7,722 nucleotides of DNA from Caryophanales bacterium UBA6769 (GCA_002453275.1 DKGN01000065.1:1-7722); one strand, 5' to 3'. Positions 1-7,430 are shown, counted from the first letter of the stretch. Program-made: numbers and translations. The notes: generated by a model not told the origin, from the sequence alone.

Positions 1-1826
1 TCTTCGACACTTTCGGTACTTCCCGCTACAACGCTACGATCGCCTAATTTTAATTCTGTATCGCCATGGGGCACAATGGAATCCTTATCCCTAAATACCC
101 GTACGATAATCGCATCACCTAAATAAGGAAATTGCCTTAATGGGATGCCGTCATACTGTGAATTGTTCATGTTAATTTGAAAAAGTCCATTCTCCTGTTT
201 CGTAAACATTTGCATAACACTTGGTGACTCAATTAATGCACGTAACAACACTTTGGAGGAAAACATCGTTGAAAACACTTCAATTTCATCTTCCCTTAAT
301 CCTTCTCCAAGCTGTTGCGTTTCAATTCGTGCAATGACCCGGTCTACACCAGATTCTTTTGCATGTTTTGCTATTTCTGCATTATTTGCATCATTCCCGG
401 TTGAAATGACAACAATATCTGCGTCAAACACACCTGCATTGTTAAGTTCAAGTAAGTTATAAGCTGGCAATTCCTTAATGGAAAATCGGCTATTTTTTCG
501 ACCGTCTTCAACTTTTTCTTGTTTCGTATGGTAAAGATACGTTTCGAACTTTTTAGGATTAAGTTCAATCGAAAGTGGTAGCGTTAACTGATTCGCACCA
601 ATAAAGGCGATTTTTTTCACTACACCCTTCCCTTTATCTTCAGGGAATATTTTCTTAAATAGCATCGGGGTAATGATAGATGTTACAACTGCAAGCAAAA
701 TGAGTGTACTCGCTTTTTGTTCATCAATGACTCCGATTCTTTTCCCAATTTCTGCTGCAGCAATAACAAGTGATAAAGTTGATGTCAGTAAGAAGCCTGC
801 TCCTAACACCGTTCTCCAGTCATACCATTTTTTCAAGATTAAAATCGGAATGAGTTTGGAAATAACTAGTGCTAAAAAGAGCAAGGGAATTAAAAGTAAA
901 ATATTCGGGTCAGATAACAATGTCCAGAGATCGAGTTGGACACCGACCATTACAAAAAAGATTGGGATTAAGAAACCATACCCGAAGGAATCGAGCTTTT
1001 GAATCGTATCTGGATTTGGTGACAATAAAGAAATAAGTACACCAGCTAAAAAAGCACCTAAAATATTTTCTGCTCCAACAGATTCAGAAAGTCCGACTAA
1101 CACAATTAAAAGTGCAAATATAGCTCTCGTATCAATCTGAATACTGCCTCTTAGCATCGATTTGAAAAATGAAACTTGGCTAAACCATCTCGCAAGGAAA
1201 TACAGTAATACACCGGCAGCGAAAAGCAAAAGCAATAACCACATATTGCCGCCTTCATCCGACGTAAATGTCACATAAACAGCAAGTAAAATCATCGTAA
1301 CTAAATCGGCAATGACAGCAATAATTAAAATCGTTTGCCCGATCACCTTCGTCGTTAAATTTTCCTCTTTTAAAGTAGGTAAAACGACACCTAATGAAAT
1401 CGTTGAAATGACTAGCGTCATAAAAAACGGACTATCAATTAGTTGAAGTCGTGTGAGACCTAATGAAAGTAGATAAGACAAAATGAAAATAAATATAAAT
1501 ATAACAGTAGAAACGAAAAAGCTATTCGGCTCACTTTTTGTATTCTTGTTGTTTGATTGTGGCTGAGACTTTTTAGTGAAAATTGTAAAGTCAATTTCTA
1601 CCCCACTTAAAAACATTAAAAAAATAAGACCGAACGTGGACAATATTTCTAGCCACGGATCGGGACCAATTAAATTCAATCCACTTTTACCAATGATTAA
1701 CCCTGCAATGATTTCTGTCACAACAACAGGGACAATCGTTAGTCTAAGTCGTTCTCGAACAATTGGAGCCAAAAAGGCAACGAGGACAACGATAACAAGT
1801 GATAGAATTGAAGTGTTTGTTTGCAT
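1..1826 (-). CDS. yjbQ: CPA2-family cation/proton antiporter with TrkA-N/TrkA-C domains (YjbQ-like), 3' end cut by window edge
   Basis: A membrane antiporter expected to exchange Na+ or K+ for protons. I translated it from the ATG at 1826: 608 codons are open to the window edge, and the B. subtilis homologue is about 614 residues, so only a few C-terminal residues are missing. Residues 1-390 are a run of hydrophobic helices typical of CPA2 exchangers, with conserved-looking stretches FLMFLSGVEIDF (69-80), ISTISLGVVLPTL (140-152) and an intramembrane Asp174 (IADLVT). Residues about 404-500 form a TrkA-N/RCK-like Rossmann domain, with a degenerate glycine loop at FIGANQLTLP (408-417). Residues about 545-608 look like TrkA-C (PHGDTELKLGDR, 586-597). 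A polar loop at about 85-102 is rich in Lys, Asn, Ser and Gln. The start has an AGAGGTG ribosome site four bases upstream. It begins 13 bases after mgtE, so co-transcription is likely. The exact ion is inferred and not shown by the sequence; identity as YjbQ is strong. Confidence 0.93.
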   Translation of the reverse strand, partial: MQTNTSILSLVIVVLVAFLAPIVRERLRLTIVPVVVTEIIAGLIIGKSGLNLIGPDPWLEILSTFGLIFLMFLSGVEIDFTIFTKKSQPQSNNKNTKSEPNSFFVSTVIFIFIFILSYLLSLGLTRLQLIDSPFFMTLVISTISLGVVLPTLKEENLTTKVIGQTILIIAVIADLVTMILLAVYVTFTSDEGGNMWLLLLLFAAGVLLYFLARWFSQVSFFKSMLRGSIQIDTRAIFALLIVLVGLSESVGAENILGAFLAGVLISLLSPNPDTIQKLDSFGYGFLIPIFFVMVGVQLDLWTLLSDPNILLLIPLLFLALVISKLIPILILKKWYDWRTVLGAGFLLTSTLSLVIAAAEIGKRIGVIDEQKASTLILLAVVTSIITPMLFKKIFPEDKGKGVVKKIAFIGANQLTLPLSIELNPKKFETYLYHTKQEKVEDGRKNSRFSIKELPAYNLLELNNAGVFDADIVVISTGNDANNAEIAKHAKESGVDRVIARIETQQLGEGLREDEIEVFSTMFSSKVLLRALIESPSVMQMFTKQENGLFQINMNNSQYDGIPLRQFPYLGDAIIVRVFRDKDSIVPHGDTELKLGDRSVVAGSTESVE

Positions 1827-1839
1827 ACTTCACCTCTAG

Positions 1840-3195
1840 TTAAAGTAAGTAACTCATAAATGATGTCGCTAATCCGAAATAAATCAATACACTTAAAATA
1901 TCATTTAATGTTTGTATAAACGGACCTGAGGCAACTGCTGGATCAATGTTTAACCTTTGCATAATCAGTGGAATAACTGCACCAGAAACAGTTGCAACGA
2001 TAAGTGTGCAAAAAAGTGAAAATCCTACGAGAAATCCTAAAAACAAAGACTGCTTCCATACATAAACAATAACAACAATTAATAAACCGCAAACCGTTCC
2101 TGTAATTAAACCTGTTCCCGCCTCACGAGCGATTAGCTTCGCCCTACTTTCACCCTCAAGATCCCCTGTCGCTAGACGTCTAATCACAACAGCTAACGAT
2201 TGAGTTCCTGTGTTACCAGCCATACCTGCAATCAAAGGCATAAAGATAGCAAGAATCGCTACCTGTTCTAAGGTTGCTTCAAATTTCCCGATTAAACTTG
2301 CCGTTAGCATACCAAGAAAAAGAAGTATAATTAGCCATGGCAACCTTTTCTTTGCAGCAGAGACTGGATTTTTATAAACGGCATCAACATCAATCAGACC
2401 AGCAATTTTAGAATAATCATCAGATGCTTCTTCATCAATGACGTCTGCAATATCATCGTGTGTAATTATCCCTGCAAGTCGCCCTTGGAAATCAACGACA
2501 GGAAGGGCGAGAAAGTCGTAATCACGCATAACTTTTGCAACTTCCTCTTGATCTTCACTGACAGATACCGATACAGCCAAATCACTCATATGTGTTGAAA
2601 TGGTATCTTCCCCATCTGCAGTGATTAAGTCTCGTAATGAGATAACTCCAACAAGTTTCTTTAAGTTATCGATAACAAATATATAATAAATCGTTTCAGC
2701 TGTAGGAGCCTCATATCTTAGAATTGCCATCGCTTCGGCTACAGTCTGATGCGCTTCAACAGATACAAACTCTGTTGTCATAATACTTCCCGCTGTTTTT
2801 TCTTCATAATGGAGAACTTGCTTTATTTCAGTGGCGATTTCTTTATCCATCATCGCTAAATAACTTGATATTTGCTCAGTGCTTAGTTCATTAAGAACGT
2901 CAACCGCATTATCAACATACATCGATGCTAACATTTGGGCTGCATAAATTGGTTCCATTTCGGTAATAAATTGCTTTTGTTCCTCAAGATCCATCGTCTC
3001 GTAAAAAGAGGATGTTTCACTGGGCGATAAATATGTATACAATCGTTGTCTGAATTGTTCTGATAACGAAAGATAAAATCTTGCCTGATCATACGGGTGC
3101 AAGATGAAAAACGTCGTTCTAAACAAATCAATGTCGTCATTTTTCAGAGCTTCAACAACTTGATCGTAATGTTGTTCTTGCTGATTTTCGGTCAT
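1840..3195 (-). CDS. mgtE: Magnesium transporter/channel MgtE
   Basis: Mg2+ uptake channel of the inner membrane, gated by its own cytosolic domains. The length of 451 residues is normal for the family. Residues 1-130 are an acidic, helical MgtE N domain. CBS domains follow at about 137-195 (starting SIMTTEFVSV) and 203-258 (LPVVDFQGRLAGIITHDDIA, 231-250). A connecting helix ends in KKRLPWL (282-288), and a five-helix membrane domain fills 287-451. The pore signature GMAGNTGTQSLAVVIRRLATG lies within 324-344. The Asp near the C terminus (DPAVASGPFIQTLND, 418-432) matches the ion-selectivity Asp of the Thermus protein, as I recall the numbering. The start is well supported: AAGGGGGT (3203-3210) sits seven bases before the ATG. 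It precedes yjbQ by 13 bases. The upstream gap is too short for the Mg2+-sensing M-box leader seen before B. subtilis mgtE, so regulation may differ. Confidence 0.96.
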   Translation of the reverse strand: MTENQQEQHYDQVVEALKNDDIDLFRTTFFILHPYDQARFYLSLSEQFRQRLYTYLSPSETSSFYETMDLEEQKQFITEMEPIYAAQMLASMYVDNAVDVLNELSTEQISSYLAMMDKEIATEIKQVLHYEEKTAGSIMTTEFVSVEAHQTVAEAMAILRYEAPTAETIYYIFVIDNLKKLVGVISLRDLITADGEDTISTHMSDLAVSVSVSEDQEEVAKVMRDYDFLALPVVDFQGRLAGIITHDDIADVIDEEASDDYSKIAGLIDVDAVYKNPVSAAKKRLPWLIILLFLGMLTASLIGKFEATLEQVAILAIFMPLIAGMAGNTGTQSLAVVIRRLATGDLEGESRAKLIAREAGTGLITGTVCGLLIVVIVYVWKQSLFLGFLVGFSLFCTLIVATVSGAVIPLIMQRLNIDPAVASGPFIQTLNDILSVLIYFGLATSFMSYLL

Positions 3196-3202
3196 GAAAC
3201 CT

Positions 3203-3236
3203 ACCCCCTTTTCCCGTTAACAGTAAAATTATATCA
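3203..3236 (-). promoter_or_regulatory. Extended -10 promoter and ribosome binding site of mgtE
   Basis: Reading the minus strand, TGATATAAT (3236 to 3228) is a perfect TGnTATAAT extended -10 element. No convincing -35 box lies 16-18 bases further upstream, which is acceptable for extended -10 promoters. Transcription would begin near 3221, giving an untranslated leader of only about 25 bases that contains the AAGGGGGT ribosome binding site (3210 to 3203). The start site is inferred. Confidence 0.6.
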
Positions 3237-3244
3237 GTTTAGGT

Positions 3245-3270
3245 TTGCAAGTTCCGTAATTTCCTATAAA
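3245..3270 (+). promoter_or_regulatory. Possible weak promoter for the SEDS gene
   Basis: TATAAA at 3265-3270 is a plausible -10 box and TTGCAA at 3245-3250 a plausible -35 box, but the 14-base spacer is short for sigma-A. It lies immediately upstream of the mgtE -10 on the opposite strand, so the two divergent promoters would lie back to back if both are real. This is a weak call. Confidence 0.25.
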
Positions 3271-3317
3271 ATTAAACTAAACTTCTTAACTTTATATGAA
3301 TTAGAAAGGATTTCACT

Positions 3318-4496
3318 ATGAAAAAAGAATCGCGTTCTCCTTGGCAACAGATAGATTATACAACATTATTTTTACTATTTCTGCTTCTTTGTATAAGTCT
3401 TATATCTATTTACAGTGCACAGCCAAATTTACCAGTTCATTTAAGAAACATTAATTTTGTTGCGCAACAATTTATTTTTTATGTTGTTGGGCTTGGAGCT
3501 ATTTTCCTCGCTATGATTGTTGACTTTGATCGATTTAAGCAAATTACTTGGTATTTATACGGTTTTGGTATCTTCTTATTGATTGCGTTGAGATTTTCAC
3601 CTGATTCAATTGCACCTTATAGTTTTGGAGCAAAGCGTGCATTCGACTTTCCAATTATCGGTAACTTTATGCCTTCTGAGTTTATGAAAATCTTTTTGAT
3701 TATAACATTGAGCACCGTAATTGCCCAACATAATGAAAAATATTTTGAAAAAGGGTTACGTGAAGATTTTATTTTACTCGGGAAAATCGTTTTAATTTCA
3801 CTCGCTCCGATTTTTCTTATTTTTAGACAGCCAGATTTAGGTACATCATTAGTCTTGCTCTCAATCGTAGCATGTCTTGTCATTGTAAGTGGAATTCGCT
3901 GGCGAATTATTATTGGACTGTTTGTCACAGCTTTCCTCGGAATATTTTTGCTCGTGCAGACATACCTCCGCTTTCCAGATTTTTTTGTCAAGGCTTTCCT
4001 GGGAGGAAACGACTTCCAAATTAAACGAATTTACGGATGGCTCCAACCGTATGAAAATATCGGGGGTATTGGCTATCAGTTAGTCAAATCAATGACTGCG
4101 ATCGGATCAGGTCAATTATCTGGTAAAGGGCTTCATGAAAATACCGTTTATTTGCCAGAGGCACATACAGATTTTATATTTGCAGTCATCGGTGAACAAT
4201 TTGGTTTTATAGGGACAAGTTTAGTTGTTTCTTTATTTTTCATGTTAATTTACCGGATTATTCACACCTCTATTGAAAGTAATGATCCATTTGGTACGTA
4301 TTTATGCGTTGGGATCGTTGGCATGTTTACGTTTCAAATTTTTCAAAACATCGGTATGACAATCGGGTTATTACCGGTAACAGGTATTCCACTCCCCTTT
4401 ATTAGTTACGGTGGCAGCTCATTACTCACCTCAATGCTCACAATTGGAATTGTACTTAATGTTGCCTCCCGAACGAAGAAATATATGTTTGATTAG
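3318..4496 (+). CDS. RodA/FtsW-type SEDS peptidoglycan glycosyltransferase (RodA-like)
   Basis: A polytopic membrane enzyme of the SEDS family, which polymerises lipid II into glycan strands together with a class B penicillin-binding protein. The 392 residues include about ten hydrophobic segments, beginning at 16-34 and 52-70. Family landmarks are MPSEFMK (118-124, with Glu121), RQPDLGTS (170-177), YQLVKSMTAIGSGQLSGKG (253-271), LPEAHTDFIF (279-288, with the presumed catalytic Asp285) and GIPLPFISYGGSS (356-368). The early IYSAQPN and the SPDSIAP stretch (94-100) resemble RodA more than FtsW or SpoVE. The start is sound: AGAAAGGA lies seven bases before the ATG. The gene is divergent from mgtE and ends just before a Rho-independent terminator, so it is probably a single-gene transcript. 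No mre, pbp or division gene is nearby to fix which complex it serves, so I give no symbol. It may be a paralogue beside the main rodA and ftsW of this genome. Confidence 0.93.
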   Translation: MKKESRSPWQQIDYTTLFLLFLLLCISLISIYSAQPNLPVHLRNINFVAQQFIFYVVGLGAIFLAMIVDFDRFKQITWYLYGFGIFLLIALRFSPDSIAPYSFGAKRAFDFPIIGNFMPSEFMKIFLIITLSTVIAQHNEKYFEKGLREDFILLGKIVLISLAPIFLIFRQPDLGTSLVLLSIVACLVIVSGIRWRIIIGLFVTAFLGIFLLVQTYLRFPDFFVKAFLGGNDFQIKRIYGWLQPYENIGGIGYQLVKSMTAIGSGQLSGKGLHENTVYLPEAHTDFIFAVIGEQFGFIGTSLVVSLFFMLIYRIIHTSIESNDPFGTYLCVGIVGMFTFQIFQNIGMTIGLLPVTGIPLPFISYGGSSLLTSMLTIGIVLNVASRTKKYMFD

Positions 4497-4503
4497 TATT
4501 TTA

Positions 4504-4541
4504 GGTCCCCTTTTATAGGGGGGCTCTTTTATTTTCTTTTT
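4504..4541 (+). terminator. Rho-independent terminator after the SEDS gene
   Basis: GGTCCCC (4504-4510) pairs with GGGGGCT (4519-4525) as a seven-pair stem that includes two G-U pairs. The loop is eight bases, and a T-rich tail (CTTTTATTTTCTTTTTT) follows. It begins seven bases after the SEDS stop codon and separates that gene from prpE. Confidence 0.85.
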
Positions 4542-4546
4542 TAGGA

Positions 4547-4571
4547 TATACTAACTGAATTATAAGGAGGT
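4547..4571 (+). promoter_or_regulatory. Possible -10 box and strong ribosome binding site of prpE
   Basis: TATACT at 4547-4552 is a plausible sigma-A -10 box just after the terminator, but no good -35 box is visible in the T-rich tail upstream. AAGGAGGT at 4564-4571, seven bases before the ATG, is a perfect ribosome binding site. Translation signals are therefore intact even though the gene body is broken. Confidence 0.4.
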
Positions 4572-4578
4572 ATTCAAA

Positions 4579-5300
4579 ATGAAGTACGACATTATTGGTG
4601 ATATACACGGGTGCTTTGAAGAATTTTGTGATTTATTGAATTCATTAGGCTACAGATGGACTGAAGAGATCATTCCTATTCATCCTGACGGTCGTACTCT
4701 CGTTTTTCTAGGTGATTTAACGGATCGGGGTCCGAATTCGCTTGCCGTTATGCAAACAGTTAGCAAACTTGTGGAGAAAGGCAAAGCTCATTACACACCC
4801 GGAAACCACTGAATTGGAAGAAACATTCAAGTAACGCATGGGCTTGAAACGACTGTCACTGAGCTCAACTCATTAACAAAAAAGGATTGCGATTCCTTAT
4901 CAAATCAATTTATCGCATTAGTCGAACAAGCACCGTTGTATCTTATCCTCGACGATCGAAAACTTATCGTGGCCCACGCAGGTATAAAGCGTAACTGGAT
5001 TGGGCAAAAAAACGGAAAAATAAAAGCGTTTGTATTATATGGGGATATAACTGGGGAAAAAGAGGAAGACGGTCAACCCTTAAGACGAGACTGGACATTG
5101 ACGGAACATGGTGAAGAGTGGATTGTTTATGGACACACCCCCCCGTACTCTCTCCTCGAATCTTAAACAATACAGCAAATATTGACACGGGGTGTATATT
5201 TGGAGGGGATTTAACAGCTTTTCGTTATCCCGAACTCGCGACTATCTCGGTCCCATCAAACCACCCATTTTTACGTGAAAAGTTTCGTACCTTTAATTAA
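4579..5300 (+). pseudogene. prpE: Broken prpE: bis(5'-nucleosyl)-tetraphosphatase / metallophosphatase
   Basis: PrpE is a PPP-type metallophosphatase which in B. subtilis hydrolyses Ap4A and affects spore germination (family knowledge). Three segments can be read. Segment 1 (4579-4809) has the metal motifs GDIHG and GDLTDRG and ends in PGNH. TGA follows at 4810-4812. Segment 2 continues in the same frame from 4813 with THGLETT, VAHAGI, FVLYGD, RRDW and YGHTP. At a run of seven C (5138-5144) the frame is lost and segment 2 would stop at 5164-5166. Segment 3, in the -1 frame to 5300, supplies the remaining conserved end: [19 protein letters not shown] and ISVPS. Against the B. subtilis protein as I remember it, about seven residues (CNKLYRYL reduced to the stop) are missing at the first lesion. 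No segment alone has both the metal centre and the C-terminal conserved block, so function is probably lost. Sequencing error could explain the C-run but hardly the 21-base loss. The gene overlaps the end of yjbO by 30 bases, tail to tail. Confidence 0.88.
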
Positions 5301-6179
5301 GGAATGAATATCAGACGATAAGTCTGCCTCCAAAAACAATCGTTCCTGTGTAAAAGGATGAATAAAACACAAAGTATAACAGTGAAGAGCTTGTCGATTC
5401 ATTAATTCAGTCTTTCCTCCGTACAGCTCATCACCGACTAGTGGAAAACCAATCGCAGAAAAATGAACTCTTATTTGATGGGTTCGGCCTGTCTCTAGTC
5501 TTACTTTTACAATTGTATTATTGTTTACACGATCAAGTACTTCGTAGTGGGTTATCGCTTCTTTTCCTTTATAATCAACAGTTCTTTCAATAATACTTTC
5601 AGACTTTCTTGCAATCGGTAAAGAAATTGTCCCTCTTGGAACTTTAATTAACCCTTCAACAACCGCTACATATTCCCGCTCAATTTCCTTATTAATTTGT
5701 TGCTGTGATAATAAACTGTGAGCATATCTATGTTTCGCAACGAGAACAAGGCCCGAAGTATCTCGATCCAATCGTGTAACAATGTGAATAGTTGAGGCAA
5801 TCTTATTTAATTCATAATAATGCAGTATCCCTTGGGCTAACGAGTAATTCGGTTCTCTGCGTGAAGGAATAGTCGCCAAGCCTGCTCGTTTATGAACGAC
5901 AAGAATATGTTCATCCTCATAACAAATAGATAATGGAAGAGGTACAGCCTTCATCGTGTCACTCTTTATCTCTTTCGGAAACACAACGGTCACTTTATCT
6001 CCAGTTTGCAACGTCGCACGAACCGTCACAGGCTCCTCGTTCACTAGTAATTGACCACCATGAAATTTAAGATCTGTTAATAGTCTGCGAGATACTCTTT
6101 TTTTCTCAGATAAATAATCCCGTAGTATTAGTCCATCATTTTCTTTTTTTACTAACCATGTAAAGGAGAGAACATTCAT
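5271..6179 (-). CDS. yjbO: RluD/RluA-family RNA pseudouridine synthase (YjbO-like)
   Basis: Expected to isomerise uridine to pseudouridine in structured RNA, most likely rRNA; the target site cannot be read from sequence. I use the ATG at 6179 (302 residues) rather than an ATG at 6242, because AGAAGGGA (6194 to 6187) lies seven bases before it, the family begins here, and the longer form would overlap nadF. Residues about 12-70 form an S4 RNA-binding domain ([20 protein letters not shown], 29-48). The synthase domain follows: [15 protein letters not shown] (87-101), [17 protein letters not shown] (134-150) with catalytic Asp138, and [20 protein letters not shown] (228-247). The more usual HRLD is TRLD here. 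It follows nadF by 26 bases and is probably co-transcribed. Its 3' end overlaps prpE tail to tail and no terminator is visible, so transcripts may run into each other. Confidence 0.94.
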   Translation of the reverse strand: MNVLSFTWLVKKENDGLILRDYLSEKKRVSRRLLTDLKFHGGQLLVNEEPVTVRATLQTGDKVTVVFPKEIKSDTMKAVPLPLSICYEDEHILVVHKRAGLATIPSRREPNYSLAQGILHYYELNKIASTIHIVTRLDRDTSGLVLVAKHRYAHSLLSQQQINKEIEREYVAVVEGLIKVPRGTISLPIARKSESIIERTVDYKGKEAITHYEVLDRVNNNTIVKVRLETGRTHQIRVHFSAIGFPLVGDELYGGKTELMNRQALHCYTLCFIHPFTQERLFLEADLSSDIHSLIKGTKLFT

Positions 6180-6205
6180 AAATAAATCCCTTCTAGCCAA
6201 ATAAG

Positions 6206-7000
6206 TTAATCTGAAATAAAAGATTCTTTCACACGCTTCCAAAATGGAAACGGACGAAATCGAGCAAAACGAATTTCTTCTTCAGCCACTCGACATTGGA
6301 TTGATTTCACATGCTGATGTAACAAAAACAAATGATCAATTGTAATTTGATAATCAACGTCGTTAACAGGCTTTAACATACATGTATGGTGCTGGGGTAG
6401 CAATAGTGGTGACCCAATCGTCCGGTATACCCGATTATTAATCGAAGCCATCTCGGCTAATTGTAGGGTCGGAAGCGAAGGATGTATAATCGCGCCCCCT
6501 AGAGCCTTATTATAGGCCGTGCTACCTGATGGTGTTGATATACATAATCCATCTCCACGAAAAGTTTCAAATCGCTCTCCTTTAATTTCTACATTCATGA
6601 CAAGCGAACCTTCAACCGTTCGCACTGTACATTCATTTAATGCAAGATACCGATTTTCTTTCGCGCCATCGTTGTAGCGAACAGTCACTTCCAACAATGG
6701 GTACTTCACAATTTGATACGGCGTTCTCGCAATATGAATAACGAGCTTCTCAACTTCTTCAGGTGTCCAGTCTGTGTAGAAGCCGAGATGCCCAGTATGT
6801 ACACCAACAAATGCCGTTTCATCTAATCGATTGTTAAAGTGATGAAAAGCATGCAAAAACGTACCATCTCCTCCAACAGAAATGACAATATCTGGTTCAT
6901 CCTTATCATACGTTAACTTAAAATCTTCTAAGTAGCTCTTAATCTTTCTAGTGAGTTTGTTTGAAGTGTCATCCCCTCTAGACATCACATAAAATTTCAT
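6206..7000 (-). CDS. nadF: NAD kinase
   Basis: Cytosolic enzyme that phosphorylates NAD to NADP using ATP, and so sets the NADPH supply. With the start at 7000 the protein has 264 residues, close to the 266 of B. subtilis NadF (YjbN). Motifs: [12 protein letters not shown] (41-52) with the GGDGT diphosphate-binding loop and Asp45, [13 protein letters not shown] (66-78), ALNECTV (120-126) with the NE pair, and [20 protein letters not shown] (148-167). The C terminus [13 protein letters not shown] (245-257) matches the Bacillus form. The start is chosen as [10 protein letters not shown] because homologues begin there. GTG codons at 7012 and 7009 are in frame, and GGTGGTG just upstream could be either a ribosome site for 7000 or part of a four-residue extension. 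It is the first gene of the nadF-yjbO pair. No clear sigma-A promoter is visible upstream, where a repeat cluster begins about 100 bases away. Confidence 0.96.
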   Translation of the reverse strand: MKFYVMSRGDDTSNKLTRKIKSYLEDFKLTYDKDEPDIVISVGGDGTFLHAFHHFNNRLDETAFVGVHTGHLGFYTDWTPEEVEKLVIHIARTPYQIVKYPLLEVTVRYNDGAKENRYLALNECTVRTVEGSLVMNVEIKGERFETFRGDGLCISTPSGSTAYNKALGGAIIHPSLPTLQLAEMASINNRVYRTIGSPLLLPQHHTCMLKPVNDVDYQITIDHLFLLHQHVKSIQCRVAEEEIRFARFRPFPFWKRVKESFISD

Positions 7001-7101
7001 AACTCCCACCACCCAACTCTATTTTAAAGGAAACCCCTTTTTCATAACCTTTGTTGCTACATCATTCCCATAGTCGAACGATACTGTGCGGTAAGCGCTC
7101 T

Positions 7102-7430
7102 GTTGATTTCCGCTCCGGGCAGTCGCTTTCCGCGGGCAACGCTTCAACTCCGAAGTACAGGACGTACGAGTGCAGAAATTTAGTACGCCACCTAAAAACC
7201 TCACGTCCTATGAGAACGGTGGCACTCACACATCCTGTGTTTCGCAGGACCCAAACAATGCTTCGCCGAGTAGACTGTACTGAGAGTAAACCGGGAACAA
7301 TACATCTTGAAAAATCCTTGGGTGTCTCGAACGTCGCGTACTTAAACTGCCTTCAGAAGCAAAGAATGCCTCTTCAGTGATCTTCGGACTTGTGCTTTTC
7401 CCATAGGAGTCTGCGTATTCTGCCTCCGCT
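7102..7430 (+). repeat. Interspersed repeat, long copy with enlarged centre
   Basis: The left part has GTTGATTTCCGCTCC (7102-7116), a seven-base variable arm, and the core CGCTTTCCGCGGGC (7124-7137), then GCTTCAACTCCG. The right part has TCTTCAGTGATCTTCGGACT, CTTTTCCCATAGGAGTCTGC (7395-7414) and CCTCCGCT (7423-7430). GGCAG (7118-7122) is complementary to CTGCC (7420-7424), and CGC/GCG next to them can also pair, closing a long stem between the two parts. I recall such CGCTTTCCGCGGGC / AGGAGTCT elements as common intergenic repeats in Bacillaceae. The centre (about 7155-7370) is longer than I would expect for this element and may be an insertion. Confidence 0.6.
7159..7249 (+). other. Cluster of short inverted repeats inside the long repeat copy
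   Basis: Within 91 bases: AGGACGT (7159-7165) with ACGTCCT (7203-7209); GCCACC (7187-7192) with GGTGGC (7218-7223); CTCA (7200-7203) with TGAG (7211-7214); and TCCTG (7233-7237) with CAGGA (7245-7249). The first two pairs cross each other, so they would be alternatives or a pseudoknot. No T-run follows, so these are not simple terminators. Function unknown. Confidence 0.4.

Noticed and set aside
253..1839. Plus-strand frames at 253-462, 673-1002 and 1576-1839
   Set aside because: They lie wholly or almost wholly antisense to yjbQ, which has a continuous, well-conserved reading across the whole stretch.
4810..4812. TGA as a selenocysteine codon, since the family has Cys at this place
   Set aside because: About seven residues after the Cys are missing too, no SECIS-like hairpin is evident just downstream, and the gene has a second, unrelated frameshift. 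A deletion scar explains more.
5138..5144. Programmed -1 frameshift on the C-run
   Set aside because: Ribosomes would already have stopped at 4810, no stimulatory structure is evident, and known relatives read through in one frame.
5312..5326. CAGAC-GATAA-GTCTG hairpin near the end of yjbO as a terminator
   Set aside because: Only five pairs, no T-run on either side, and it lies inside yjbO coding sequence.
6180..6242. Longer yjbO starting at 6242
   Set aside because: The extra 21 residues do not look like the family, would overlap nadF by 37 bases and lack a good ribosome site, whereas 6179 has one at ideal spacing.
7027..7040. AAGG...CCTTT palindrome upstream of nadF as a terminator or operator
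   Set aside because: The stem is only about five pairs with a tiny loop, within chance expectation for AT-rich DNA.
7051..7380. Plus-strand open frame of 109 codons
   Set aside because: It runs through repeat arms and hairpins and has no recognisable domain or ribosome site; such frames are usual by-products of these repeats.
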